A stretch of DNA of 60,086 bases from Campylobacterales bacterium (GCA_027024145.1 JALVTF010000003.1:1-60086), one strand, 5' to 3'; counted from the stretch's first letter, positions 28,406-37,513 are shown. Notes: generated from the sequence alone by a model not told the origin. Numbers and translations: made by a program.

Positions 28406-29422
28406 ATGGCCAAAAAGAAAAAGAGCAGACGCACCTCTCGCCGTTTTCCCATTCTTTTCGCCGCGATCGTCACGCTTCTTGTCATCATCGCTGCACTGGG
28501 CTACTATCTCTATACGCTGGGGTATTCAAAAGGCTACGAAAAAGCCAAGATCTCCCATCATATCGATATCGCAAAAATACGCAAACAAGAACGAGCGAAA
28601 CTCGAAAAGATTTATGAACATAAAAGCGAGCCCAGTGAGATCATCGATCTGAGCACCTCACAAAAAATCGTTACTAAACAGCATGCACAACAGTACGCAG
28701 AACAAAACAGAACCAAACCGAAACCAAAAAAAAGCTATCGCCATACTACGATCGCGCTCCACTCCAAAAAACCCGTTTTGGCTATCATCATAGACGATGT
28801 GGCTTTCGGGTATCAGGTACGTGCTATCAAGCGTCTGGGTTTGCCTATCAACGTCTCCTTTTTCCCGCCCAACTGGCGCCATCCCAATACTCCACGCTAT
28901 GCGAAAACGTTGCGCCACTATATGATCCATCTACCAATGGAAGCGATGCACTATGCGCACCCAGAGGCCAACACGCTTCTTACCACCTCGAGCGATGCGT
29001 TTATGGAGCGAACCATAGCAAAGATTCGCCGTGAATTTCCCCGTGCGCGCTACGTGAACAATCACACCGGCAGCAAGTTTACCTCCAACTACGATGCGAT
29101 GCTGCGCCTCATTCCCATTCTCGCGAAATATCACTTTCGCTTCGTCGATAGCCGCACCACGCCGGATTCAAAAGTAAAAGAGGCGCTAGCGTTTTATGGA
29201 CTGCCATACATCCATCGCGACATCTTCCTCGACAATAAGCAAAATGTGGCAGCCATCAAAAAGCAGTTGGCAAAGGCGATTCGCATAGCCAGACGCAAAG
29301 GATTTGCCATCGCCATAGGCCATCCGCATCCAGCTACACTCAAAGCTTTGGCCGAGTCTAAAGGAGTTTTAAAGCAAGTTCATCTAATATATTTAGATGA
29401 GCTACGCTTTAGGAGCAGATAA
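28406..29422 (+). CDS. Divergent polysaccharide deacetylase (YibQ-type)
   Basis: This 338-residue protein has an N-terminal signal anchor (about residues 16-37, after a Lys/Arg-rich start), a charged linker to about 120, and a divergent polysaccharide deacetylase domain (about 125-335). The LAIIIDDVAFG segment supplies the metal-binding Asp pair, and later conserved parts are HLPMEA, NNHTGS, FVDSRTT and AIGHPH. Family members are periplasmic and presumed to act on envelope glycans, but the substrate is not established. It shares one base with the transporter start (TAATG). Confidence 0.88.
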   Translation: MAKKKKSRRTSRRFPILFAAIVTLLVIIAALGYYLYTLGYSKGYEKAKISHHIDIAKIRKQERAKLEKIYEHKSEPSEIIDLSTSQKIVTKQHAQQYAEQNRTKPKPKKSYRHTTIALHSKKPVLAIIIDDVAFGYQVRAIKRLGLPINVSFFPPNWRHPNTPRYAKTLRHYMIHLPMEAMHYAHPEANTLLTTSSDAFMERTIAKIRREFPRARYVNNHTGSKFTSNYDAMLRLIPILAKYHFRFVDSRTTPDSKVKEALAFYGLPYIHRDIFLDNKQNVAAIKKQLAKAIRIARRKGFAIAIGHPHPATLKALAESKGVLKQVHLIYLDELRFRSR

Positions 29423-30756
29423 TGAAAAAACTCCTCATAGGGCTCGTGGTGGCCCTCATCGTCTATGCGCTTGGCAGCCTCGCTTTTTCGCCGGTGCAAG
29501 CGCGGCTTTTGGCTGTGGTGAGTATGCTTGTGTATTATTGGAGCAGTGAGGCGCTGCCCCTTGGGGTGGTGTCGATGCTACCGCTCATCCTTTTTCCCGC
29601 TTTGCATATCCTTTCGCTCAAAACCACCGCACCCAACTACTCCAAAGGCATTATTTTTCTCTTCATCGGTGGTTTTTTGCTAGCTATAGCCATGCAAAAG
29701 AGCAAACTGCATGAATATATAGCCGCTAAGCTGATGAGCTTTTTCCCAAAAAGTGCGCGCGGCGTCATCTATGCTCTGGCCATCACCTCCGCTACGCTCA
29801 GCGCCTTTTTATCCAATACCACCGTCACTATCATGCTCATGCCCATCGCGCTCTTTTTGACAAACAATGTGCGTCTCAAGGTCCGCTACCTCATCGCCAC
29901 GGCCTATGGCGCCAGCATCGGTGGGATCTTCACTCCCATCGGCACGCCGCCGAACCTCATACTCTTGGGATTTTTGGATGATGTGAAGGTGGCTGCGCCA
30001 AGCTTTATGGAGTGGATGATGCTTACAGCCCCTGTGGTGGTGAGTATGATCATCATCATCCCCTGGCTCCTTTCGCGCGATGTGCGCGATATTCCCATCG
30101 CGTGCGAGAGCGATATTGCGCCGCTCAACGCAGAGCAAAAACGCTTGGCATCCATTCTCCTTTTGCTCGTAGCGCTCCTTTTTCTCAACGCCATCATCAA
30201 GCCTTTTTTCCCGCACTACGCCCTTAATGAAAAGCTTTTGCTTCTTGGATTTGGACTTTTACTTTTTGTGCCGGGGATCGATCTACTTGCGTGGGAAGAT
30301 ACCAAAGAGATGCCCTATGAGATCATTTTCCTCTTTGGTGCTGGTTTTGCCATCGCCAAAGCTTTCATCGATACGGGGCTTGCTAAGGCGCTGGCGGGAT
30401 ACTTTAGCTTCTTTGCCGATTTTCCGCTCTGGGCGATTATCTTTATGGTGGCGCTCTTTGTCTCCTTTGCTACCGAAATCACCAGCAACACAGCGCTCAC
30501 TTCCGTAGCCGTACCGATCTTTTACGAATTTGCCAAAGGTGCACACCTGCCTACCGAGATGATCCTTTTCGTAGCCACCATCGCAGCCAGCTACGCATTT
30601 ATGCTACCCATCGCCACACCGCCCAATGCCATCATCATGAGTAGCCGCGTCATCAAAATAAAAGAGATGGCCAAAATCGGTTTCATCGTCGATATCATAG
30701 GCGTAGCGATCGTCACAATCACGGCAGTGAGCTTTTGGAGGCTCTTTTTTGGTTGA
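29422..30756 (+). CDS. SLC13/DASS family anion transporter
   Basis: This 444-residue inner-membrane permease has about 11-12 helices. It carries the two SNT signatures that bind sodium and substrate carboxylates: AFLSNTTVTIM (about residue 134) followed by TPIGTPPN (about 171), and EITSNTALTSV (about 353) followed by PIATPPNA. Homologues move dicarboxylates, citrate or sulfate with sodium. The substrate here cannot be decided. Uptake of C4-dicarboxylates or sulfur oxyanions would both fit the likely lifestyle. dprA starts 8 bases before its stop. Confidence 0.88.
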   Translation: MKKLLIGLVVALIVYALGSLAFSPVQARLLAVVSMLVYYWSSEALPLGVVSMLPLILFPALHILSLKTTAPNYSKGIIFLFIGGFLLAIAMQKSKLHEYIAAKLMSFFPKSARGVIYALAITSATLSAFLSNTTVTIMLMPIALFLTNNVRLKVRYLIATAYGASIGGIFTPIGTPPNLILLGFLDDVKVAAPSFMEWMMLTAPVVVSMIIIIPWLLSRDVRDIPIACESDIAPLNAEQKRLASILLLLVALLFLNAIIKPFFPHYALNEKLLLLGFGLLLFVPGIDLLAWEDTKEMPYEIIFLFGAGFAIAKAFIDTGLAKALAGYFSFFADFPLWAIIFMVALFVSFATEITSNTALTSVAVPIFYEFAKGAHLPTEMILFVATIAASYAFMLPIATPPNAIIMSSRVIKIKEMAKIGFIVDIIGVAIVTITAVSFWRLFFG

Positions 30757-31471
30757 GATAGCAGGTGTAGCACATCACTACAGGGGTGATCTTGAGCTTT
30801 TACAAAGACCGAAAGTCTCCATCGTGGGATCGCGCAGACCCCTCAACTACACGAAAGCCAAAACCCTCGAGCTCGCAGCCAAGCTGGCCCAAAAGGGCTA
30901 CGTCATCGTCAGTGGCGGTGCGATGGGTGTGGATGCCCTGGCACACCGAGGTGCCGGAGCGGCCAACACCATAGCGGTGCTTGGCGGCGGGATCGATATC
31001 TACTATCCGGCTACCAACAAAGAGCTTCTCGCGTCCATCGCCGAGGAGGGATTGCTGCTGAGCCGCTTCGAGCCGGGATTTCGCCCCACGCGCTGGAGCT
31101 TCGTGGTACGCAATGAAACGGTGGTGGATTTAGGTGAATACCTCATCGTCACCCAGGCCGATCGCAACAGCGGCAGCATGCGCAGCGCAGAAATAGCTAT
31201 CGAAAAGGGCAAAAAGATCTACGTGCTTCCCCATCGCTTGGGTGAGAGTGAGGGGACGAACGATTTGGTGCAAAGAGGACTTGCCGAGGTGATTTGGGAT
31301 ATCGACGCGTTTGTGGGTGTAGAAAAAGATGACCCTTTTACGCGCTATCTCAAATCCTCGCCGCTCTACCAAGAAGCGGTGCAGCGCTACGGAGCGCAAA
31401 TCTTCGAAGCGGAGCTTGCAGGCATCATCGCAGTGCACAACGGACGCATCGTCTATAAAGGAGAGGCGTGA
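30749..31471 (+). CDS. dprA: DNA processing protein DprA
   Basis: It protects incoming single-stranded DNA and loads RecA in natural transformation. The 240-residue protein is the Rossmann-like DprA/Smf core: SIVGSRRP (about 25), VSGGAMGVDALAH (about 54), TIAVLGGGIDIYYP, and SGSMRSAE. The N-terminal SAM domain of longer DprA proteins is absent. The start is a TTG with GGAGG seven bases upstream, overlapping the transporter gene by 8 bases. It overlaps the protease start (GTGA). Confidence 0.92.
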   Translation: MVEIAGVAHHYRGDLELLQRPKVSIVGSRRPLNYTKAKTLELAAKLAQKGYVIVSGGAMGVDALAHRGAGAANTIAVLGGGIDIYYPATNKELLASIAEEGLLLSRFEPGFRPTRWSFVVRNETVVDLGEYLIVTQADRNSGSMRSAEIAIEKGKKIYVLPHRLGESEGTNDLVQRGLAEVIWDIDAFVGVEKDDPFTRYLKSSPLYQEAVQRYGAQIFEAELAGIIAVHNGRIVYKGEA

Positions 31472-32562
31472 AATTTCGAGACTTTTTGCTCACACTCATT
31501 ATCGTCATCACTGGAGTGCTGCTCTATCGGAGCATCCCCCTCATCGAGGTGATGATAGCATCCCATCCCAAGCCCGTCACACCGCGGGGCGATTTGATGC
31601 AGCTCGAAAAGAGCAATATCGCCATCTTCGAGGCGGCCAAACCCAGCGTAGTCTACATCTCCACGCTCCAGCGCGTCGTGGACTTTTGGCATATGAGCGT
31701 GATGGACGTGCCCAGAGGCACGGGAAGCGGCTTTGTGTGGGATAAGTTTGGCCATATCGTCACCAACTACCATGTGATAGAGGGTGCCAGTGAAGCGGTG
31801 GTGACGCTGAGCAACGGTTTAGGCTACAAGGCGGTGCTGGTGGGCGCCGATCCTACGCACGATCTGGCGGTGCTCAAAATCCGTCCCATCCCCGGCGTGA
31901 TGAAGCCGGTCATCATAGGCGATAGCAGCAAGCTCAAAGTAGGGCAAGTTGTCTATGCCATCGGCAATCCTTTCGGGCTGGACTGGACGATGACCATGGG
32001 GATCATCTCGGCGCTCAATCGGGTACTGGAAGAAAAGGAAGGCGCACGCATCAAAGGTGCCATCCAAACGGATGCTGCCATCAATCCCGGCAACTCTGGC
32101 GGACCGCTGCTCGATAGCGCCGGTCGCGTCATCGGCGTCAATACCGCCATCTATAGCCCCAATGGTGCCAATGCAGGCATCGGCTTCGCCATCCCTATCA
32201 ATCTCGTCAATCGCGTAGTCAGCTCCATCATCGCCTACGGCAAATACGTACCGCCGCGCTTAGGGATCGAGAGTGACGATCGCTTCAACGCGATGCTGGC
32301 ACGCCGCTTCGGCATCGAAGGTGTGGCGGTGCTCGGTATCGAGCCTTCGTCGCCTGCCGCGGCTGCGGGTCTGAGACCCACTATCGTAGCACCTGACGGA
32401 TCTGTGCAGATCGGCGATATCATCGTGGCGGTAGATGGCCATACAGTGCGCAGCTTCGAAGAGCTCCAAGAGCAGATCCAAAAGCACAACCACGGTGAGA
32501 GTGTGACGTTAACGATTTTACGCAATAATAGATATATACAGCGCACCATTCCACTGGCATAG
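31468..32562 (+). CDS. Membrane-anchored HtrA/DegS-type serine protease
   Basis: This is a trypsin-like S1C protease of 364 residues, anchored in the inner membrane by one N-terminal helix (about 5-30) with the catalytic domain in the periplasm. The triad is visible: His in TNYHVIEGA (about 97), Asp in THDLAVLKI (about 130) and Ser in NPGNSGGPL (about 210). One C-terminal PDZ domain follows (about 255-360), as in DegS, while DegP has two. In enterics DegS senses misfolded porins. No anti-sigma partner is nearby, so the role is only by analogy. GTG start, coupled to dprA. Confidence 0.9.
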   Translation: MKFRDFLLTLIIVITGVLLYRSIPLIEVMIASHPKPVTPRGDLMQLEKSNIAIFEAAKPSVVYISTLQRVVDFWHMSVMDVPRGTGSGFVWDKFGHIVTNYHVIEGASEAVVTLSNGLGYKAVLVGADPTHDLAVLKIRPIPGVMKPVIIGDSSKLKVGQVVYAIGNPFGLDWTMTMGIISALNRVLEEKEGARIKGAIQTDAAINPGNSGGPLLDSAGRVIGVNTAIYSPNGANAGIGFAIPINLVNRVVSSIIAYGKYVPPRLGIESDDRFNAMLARRFGIEGVAVLGIEPSSPAAAAGLRPTIVAPDGSVQIGDIIVAVDGHTVRSFEELQEQIQKHNHGESVTLTILRNNRYIQRTIPLA

Positions 32563-32571
32563 GAGGCGAAG

Positions 32572-32847
32572 ATGGTCAAAAAACTGCTCTATTTAGGACT
32601 TGGCGGAGCGCTGCTTGCCAAGGAAAAAATCGAAGAGGAGATCGAAAAACTCTCCGAAAAGGGGCGCCTGAGTAAAGAGGAGGTCAAAAAGATCATCGAC
32701 GAAGCGTATAAAAAAGGCGAAGAGGAGGAGAAGCGCGCAAAAGCGGAGCTCAAGAAACTCCTTAAAGAGGTGATCAAGGAAAGCGGCCTCGCTACCAAAA
32801 AGGATATTCAAGAACTCAAAGAAGAGATAGCTAAACTTGCTCGCTAA
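32572..32847 (+). CDS. Small coiled-coil protein, phasin-like
   Basis: This 91-residue, highly charged, almost wholly helical protein has a short hydrophobic Gly/Leu start (LLYLGLGGALLA) followed by Glu/Lys heptads. It resembles the phasin-like or YqiC-like coiled-coil proteins often found beside UbiB-type kinases, but the composition is so biased that similarity is weak evidence. An AGGAGGCGAAG site precedes the ATG. The ubiB start lies 11 bases inside its 3' end, so the two are probably made together. Confidence 0.7.
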   Translation: MVKKLLYLGLGGALLAKEKIEEEIEKLSEKGRLSKEEVKKIIDEAYKKGEEEEKRAKAELKKLLKEVIKESGLATKKDIQELKEEIAKLAR

Positions 32848-34378
32848 CTATTCGCCGCTGCGCATCTACAAGATTTTTTTACTGCTGCTGAGCTTCTTTT
32901 TGCTCATAAAAAGGCGCGAGAGCTTTTTAGGCATCCGACCGATGCGGCCTCGCCAGATGCGCCAAAGCATCGTGGAATTAGGTGCCAGCTTCATCAAGCT
33001 TGCGCAAGTCCTGGCTACCAGAGCCGACTTCTTCTCTCCCGAGTACCTCGAAGAGCTAAAAACTCTCCACGACGAGCTGCCGCCTATGAGCGAGCGCGAG
33101 CTCGCCATCGTGCGCCGGCGCGCCTTTGGTGAAGATCCCTTCGCTTCTTTCGATCCCGAGCCCATCGCCAGCGCATCGATAGGGCAGGTGCACATAGCCT
33201 ATCTCGCTGACGGTACCAAGGTAGCCGTGAAACTGCGCCGCTACGGCATCGAAGAGCGGGTGCTAAGCGACATACGCATCCTGCGGTTTCTGAGCTTTCT
33301 CTTTCGCCCCCTCTTTAGCGAATATACCAAGAACTCCATCGAAGCGGTGATCACCGAGTTTTCCGATATGATCGTGCAAGAGATCAATCTCGCCAAGGAA
33401 CTGGCCAACCTTAAGAAATTCGCCAAGACCTACGCGCACTGCCAAATCCTTTTTCCCAAGCCCTTCGAAGAGTTTTGCAGTGAAGATGCACTGGTGATGA
33501 GCTTCATGGAGGGGGTGCGCTTCGACGACAAGGAAGCATTAGCAAAAATGGGGATCGATTTTCATCCCCTCATCGAGCGGCTGGTGCACTTTTATGCAGA
33601 GCAGATGCTTGTAGTGGGGCTCTTCCACGCCGATCCGCATCCTGGCAATCTGTTGGTCACTAGCGAGGGAGAGCTGGTGCTTCTCGATTTTGGGATGGTC
33701 AAGCGCATCGATAACGAGACGCGCATCGCCATCATCCAGCTCATCAAATCGGCCTACGAAAAGGATTTCGAAACCTACATCACGAATGCCAAGAAGCTTG
33801 GCATCATCGCATATGAAGCGCCAAAAGCGGCGATGGCCGAGATGGTGGAGGAGATGTTTTCTATCTTTAGCGACGAGCATTTGAGTGCGGTGAATATGCA
33901 GCGCCTGGCTTTCGAGCTGTTGGAGTCCTTTCGTGATCTGCCTTTCAAGCTACCCCAAGAAGCGATCTATATCCTGCGCGCCAGCGCCATCATCGAAGGA
34001 CTGGGCACCACCTACATCGAAAATTTCAACGGCGTCAAGGATATCTTGCCCATACTGCAAGAAAACATCCCCAGGGCTCTAGGCTACAAAGACTCTCTCA
34101 TCGAAATGCTCCTGGGCGAGCTGAGAGCCGCTCCCCACGTGGCACAAGATTTCAAAGAGACTCTCAAAAAGGCCGTAGCCGGCGAGATGGAAGTGCAGAT
34201 GTCGCCCCAGCAGCTAGAATTTCTTCGCAAAGAGACCAAAGAGTACCTGCGCTCTATGACTCTTGGTTTTTCTACGATGCTGCTCGCTATGTTTTTGGCG
34301 CAGTTTGGGGAAGGGTGGCAGATAGTGGCGGTCGTGCTCTTTATGGCTGCCTTTTTGCGGGTCATTTTTCGATCATAA
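32837..34378 (+). CDS. ubiB: UbiB/ABC1/AarF atypical kinase
   Basis: This atypical protein-kinase-like ATPase is linked to quinone biosynthesis or lipid homeostasis, with 513 residues and hydrophobic C-terminal helices (about 470-512) that anchor it in the membrane. The family A-rich loop is present (IASASIGQVH, about 114), as are VAVKLRR and the ADPHPGN and LLDFGM catalytic motifs (about 259 and 278). The signature KxGQ segment reads IKLAQV, with alanine in place of glycine. The start is a TTG overlapping the upstream gene by 11 bases. The last 17 bases overlap the convergent methylase remnant. Confidence 0.9.
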   Translation: MLANYSPLRIYKIFLLLLSFFLLIKRRESFLGIRPMRPRQMRQSIVELGASFIKLAQVLATRADFFSPEYLEELKTLHDELPPMSERELAIVRRRAFGEDPFASFDPEPIASASIGQVHIAYLADGTKVAVKLRRYGIEERVLSDIRILRFLSFLFRPLFSEYTKNSIEAVITEFSDMIVQEINLAKELANLKKFAKTYAHCQILFPKPFEEFCSEDALVMSFMEGVRFDDKEALAKMGIDFHPLIERLVHFYAEQMLVVGLFHADPHPGNLLVTSEGELVLLDFGMVKRIDNETRIAIIQLIKSAYEKDFETYITNAKKLGIIAYEAPKAAMAEMVEEMFSIFSDEHLSAVNMQRLAFELLESFRDLPFKLPQEAIYILRASAIIEGLGTTYIENFNGVKDILPILQENIPRALGYKDSLIEMLLGELRAAPHVAQDFKETLKKAVAGEMEVQMSPQQLEFLRKETKEYLRSMTLGFSTMLLAMFLAQFGEGWQIVAVVLFMAAFLRVIFRS

Positions 34379-35330
34379 GCTCTTTTTCTATTTTTTCCTC
34401 AAGTTTTTCTATCTGCTTTTGATACGCGAAAATTCTCTCGACTCTCTCTTTGCAGTTTCTGCCGAGATTTTTGGGGATTTTGAGGGTTTGCAGGAGTGCA
34501 GGGCTGAGCGTTTTGTTCGGGGCGGTATCGTAGAGCTTTTGCAGCTCTTGCTGCCCTTTGGCCGATCGCAGATAGAGATAGAGGCAGTAGGCCTCTTCGC
34601 TCTTTTTCGTACGTATCACTATGATGCCGGCATTGGGGATGAGCAGATGGGACGTTTTGATGATGCCGATGCTTGAGGGGGAGCCTCGCAGCGGCAGGAG
34701 GATATCGAGGCTTTGGAGGCGAAAATTCGCCGCTTTGTTGGGATCGGCTCTTTTGATGGTCTGGCTTTTTGAGGTGTAGCCATTTGGGACTATATCTTTG
34801 ATGGCGATCTCTTGGTAGGGAATGCCGTTTGTGGCTGCTACGCGTTGCGCCCGAAAGATCGTCGCTATCTTCCCAAGATTTCGATCGTGCCCTGCGGCTT
34901 TGAGATAGTATGTTGGAGATAAAGACACAGCGCTTATCTCTTGCAAAGGCACCAGCGTGCTGTATTCGCTCTTTTGCCTTTTTAGCACGATTTCTACCAA
35001 CTCCTCGACTCTGTAGATGGTATTTCTCTTCCCCTGTCTTTTACTGAAATATGGCCTGTTGGCATCGACGAAGAGGATATTTTTGTTTTCTTTGGATAGC
35101 ACGATGAGAGATAGATCCTCTTTGGTGTGCGGCACTATCCCTTTTGGCAAGCTAACAATTGCCTCTATCGAGCCCTCCAAGGCGATTTTCGTCCTTATTT
35201 TCGCCTCTTGGCCTCTTTTGAGCAGCGACTCTCTTACAAGCACCACGGCGCGCTTTTTGAATGAGTGAAAAATGCAAAGAAAAGCTCGAAGCGCTGCAAG
35301 AAAAGGGGCTGGAGGAGTTTTTGAAATCAT
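34362..35330 (-). pseudogene. 5'-truncated N6-DNA methylase fused to specificity domain
   Basis: The frame encodes the tail of a HsdM-type N6-adenine methylase (residues about 25-100: RAVVLVRESLLKRG, then EAIVSLPKG, where full proteins have VVVP-x-G and VISLP) joined to a HsdS-like target recognition domain (about 120-320) ending in a coiled coil. The SAM-binding and NPP[FY] catalytic motifs, which should lie upstream, are missing. The first 23 codons are only the antisense of the gene starting at 35261, so homology begins near 35255. This is a remnant of a type I or type IIG-like system. It may still be expressed but cannot methylate. Its end overlaps ubiB by 17 bases. Confidence 0.65.
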
Positions 35331-35782
35331 ACACGTATGACTTTGTCAATTCTTCAGAGGAGTTCGTGAAGAAGCTATCGAAAATTCTTGGTATCGAGGA
35401 TGAGGTGCGAAAAGAGCTGCAAGCCATCCAAGACAAAGAACGTAAAATAGCAGAGCAATTCCCCGCATTCATCTACGTAGATACCGACTTTAGGCGCAAA
35501 AACGAGCCGATATTCGTCTTGGCTTTTTTAGAGGGGCAAAGGCGCATATTCCTTGACAAAGAGTGGCTAGCCTTCACACCATTAAATGAACAGATAGAAA
35601 CGGTGCGCGAAATCATCAAAAAGCACTACAAAGAGCATGATGGCAAACTCCCTGTCTGGGGAGCGATTAAGCGATATGTCTATTTTTATGACAAATCCAA
35701 AAAGCCCATAGTTTTCGATCCAAAGGGCAATATCGTCAGTGAGCCGATTAAGTACTCCGAGGCGCGGTTGGAGGTGAAGTGA
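35261..35782 (+). CDS. Hypothetical protein in defence island
   Basis: I do not recognise this 173-residue protein. The N-terminal half is a Glu/Lys-rich helix (about 1-65); the C-terminal half is mixed alpha/beta with aromatic residues (FIYVDTDF, VWGAIKRYVYFYD). An in-frame stop precedes the ATG directly, so the start is fixed or lies further inside. No strong ribosome binding site is seen. Its 5' end coincides with the break in the methylase remnant on the opposite strand. It may be a fragment joined by the same rearrangement. Base composition is closer to the chromosome than to the AT-rich operon downstream. Confidence 0.5.
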   Translation: MSEKCKEKLEALQEKGLEEFLKSYTYDFVNSSEEFVKKLSKILGIEDEVRKELQAIQDKERKIAEQFPAFIYVDTDFRRKNEPIFVLAFLEGQRRIFLDKEWLAFTPLNEQIETVREIIKKHYKEHDGKLPVWGAIKRYVYFYDKSKKPIVFDPKGNIVSEPIKYSEARLEVK

Positions 35783-35825
35783 GAGGAATATTCTTTGAGA
35801 TATGTGAAATTGGCAGGTAATTAAG

Positions 35826-35831
35826 TATAAT
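35826..35831 (+). promoter_or_regulatory. Likely -10 box of the restriction-modification operon
   Basis: A consensus TATAAT in AAGTATAATAC lies 52 bases before the methyltransferase ATG at 35884. No separate control (C) protein gene is present in the operon. Confidence 0.5.
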
Positions 35832-35883
35832 ACATTCAGTTATTTATTATAACGATTTGCTCAGAATGCACCAAAGGTTATTG

Positions 35884-36753
35884 ATGGTAAAAACAATAGA
35901 GAGAGATATTTATTTTCGTCCATTTATCAAATGGGTTGGAGGCAAAAAGGGATTAATTCCCCAGCTATTACCCTTGATTCCAAAAAATTTTAATAACTAT
36001 TTTGAGCCATTTGTAGGGGGAGGTGCACTCTTTTTTGAGCTCTATCGTTTGGGTTTGTTACAAAATAAAAAAATATTTTTATTTGATATTAATGAAGAGT
36101 TGATAAATGCATATAAAGTAGTCCAACAATTTCCCTCAAAACTTTTAGATGAATTAAAACAATTTCAGCAAAAGCATTCAAGAGAGTTTTATTATGAAGT
36201 AAGAGAGTGGGACAGAGATAAGAATTTTAAAAATATTGATAAGGTTTTAAGAGCAGCTAGGTTTATCTATCTTAATAAAACTTGCTTTAATGGGCTATAT
36301 AGAGTCAATAAAAATGGGTATTTCAATGTTCCAATAGGAAGATATAAGAACCCAAAAATTTATGATGAAGAGCTCATTTTAAATGCCTCATATGCTTTAA
36401 AAGATGCTACCATTGAAGTAGCAGATTTTAGCAAGGTAGTGGAGTTTGCTAAAAAGAATGACTTTATCTACTTTGATCCTCCCTACTATCCCTTGAGTGA
36501 TACCTCAAATTTTACCTCCTATACCGACTCAGCATTTTTAGAAGATGAGCAAAAAAGATTGTATCAAGTCTTTAAAAAGTTAGATAAAAAAGGCTGTTTT
36601 GTAATGGAGAGTAATTCTGATACAAATTTTATTAAAACTCTTTATAAAGACTATAAGATTGATATTGTTTACATGCATAGGTTTATTAATAGTAAAAAAG
36701 ATGGTAGAGGAAAGATTAGTGAAGTTGTGATAAGGAACTATAATGGCAAATAA
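35884..36753 (+). CDS. Dam-family adenine-N6 DNA methyltransferase (type II R-M)
   Basis: This 289-residue alpha-class N6-adenine methyltransferase of the Dam/DpnM/EcoRV type has SAM-binding motif X (KWVGGKK, 16-22), motif I (EPFVGGGALFFE, 41-52), a central recognition domain (about 80-180) and motif IV (DPPYYPLS, 198-205). Family members modify GATC or related sites, but the site is not readable here. Starts at 35857, 35866 and 35884 are in frame; 35884 is preferred because AAAGG lies upstream and motif X sits at the usual distance. The gene is strikingly AT-rich and overlaps the next gene by 11 bases. Confidence 0.85.
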   Translation: MVKTIERDIYFRPFIKWVGGKKGLIPQLLPLIPKNFNNYFEPFVGGGALFFELYRLGLLQNKKIFLFDINEELINAYKVVQQFPSKLLDELKQFQQKHSREFYYEVREWDRDKNFKNIDKVLRAARFIYLNKTCFNGLYRVNKNGYFNVPIGRYKNPKIYDEELILNASYALKDATIEVADFSKVVEFAKKNDFIYFDPPYYPLSDTSNFTSYTDSAFLEDEQKRLYQVFKKLDKKGCFVMESNSDTNFIKTLYKDYKIDIVYMHRFINSKKDGRGKISEVVIRNYNGK

Positions 36754-37513
36754 CGAAGCGTGGAAAGCAATTTTTGAAAAATATAACTTGTTTAAATATG
36801 ATTTTGACAAAAAACCTTTTAAAATTACAGCTACTATGATAAAAGAAGCTACTAAACATTTTAAAAAAACTAATCAAAGAGAAGTTAGAATATTATGTAA
36901 ACAAGATAGTAGAGAGGATAGACCAGATGTATTTAAGAAATTAGGTTTATTTATTTTACCTATAAAAAACGGGGTTTATAAAATTATAAAGGGAGAAGGA
37001 TATTTAGATATTCCCTATATTTGTTCTGTAGAAAAAAGATATTTATCTAAACTCGATTTTTGCTTAGATACCGCAAAAGTTGGAAATTCTGAAATGCAAC
37101 ATTTAGATTATGCTTATGCGTCAAGCATAATAAGAGATTTCATGGAAGATGATAGTTTAGTTTTAACGATTAGAGGAAGGAAATATACTCCAAAATTTTC
37201 TTTTTATGTAAATAAATTTTTCATTGAAGTTGAAAGTGTTCAGACAGAGGTAGATGCAGGATATGAAGGTAGAGATAAAGTTGTATTGATTGAAGCGAAA
37301 AATTCAAAAACCAAAAATATTATAATAAGACAGATTTTTTATCCATTTAAACAATGGAAAACCTACACAGATAAAAATATTTATACAATTTTTTTTGAGA
37401 AACAAGGAAAATATTATAATTTATGGCAATTTAAGTTTGATGATGAAAATGATTATAATAGTGTTAAATTTGTAAAATTTAAAAAATATGAAATTATTTG
37501 TAATGAAAAATAA
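36743..37513 (+). CDS. Type II restriction endonuclease, PD-(D/E)xK type
   Basis: This 256-residue protein lies between two methyltransferase genes. A probable nuclease core is D171 in EVDAGYEG followed by VLIEAK (E184, K186), then RQIFYPFKQW. That is the D-x(n)-E-x-K pattern of this superfamily. The N-terminal domain (about 1-110) would contact DNA. Cognate site and exact family are not recognisable by eye. It is assigned by motif and by position. It overlaps both neighbours by 11 bases, in each case with ATG near an AAATAA stop. No frameshift is seen, so the system may be active. Confidence 0.7.
   Translation: MANNEAWKAIFEKYNLFKYDFDKKPFKITATMIKEATKHFKKTNQREVRILCKQDSREDRPDVFKKLGLFILPIKNGVYKIIKGEGYLDIPYICSVEKRYLSKLDFCLDTAKVGNSEMQHLDYAYASSIIRDFMEDDSLVLTIRGRKYTPKFSFYVNKFFIEVESVQTEVDAGYEGRDKVVLIEAKNSKTKNIIIRQIFYPFKQWKTYTDKNIYTIFFEKQGKYYNLWQFKFDDENDYNSVKFVKFKKYEIICNEK

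Noticed and set aside
35884-36753. Solitary housekeeping Dam methylase
   Set aside because: It is overlapped by a nuclease-like gene and a second methylase in an AT-rich island, so it belongs to an R-M system.
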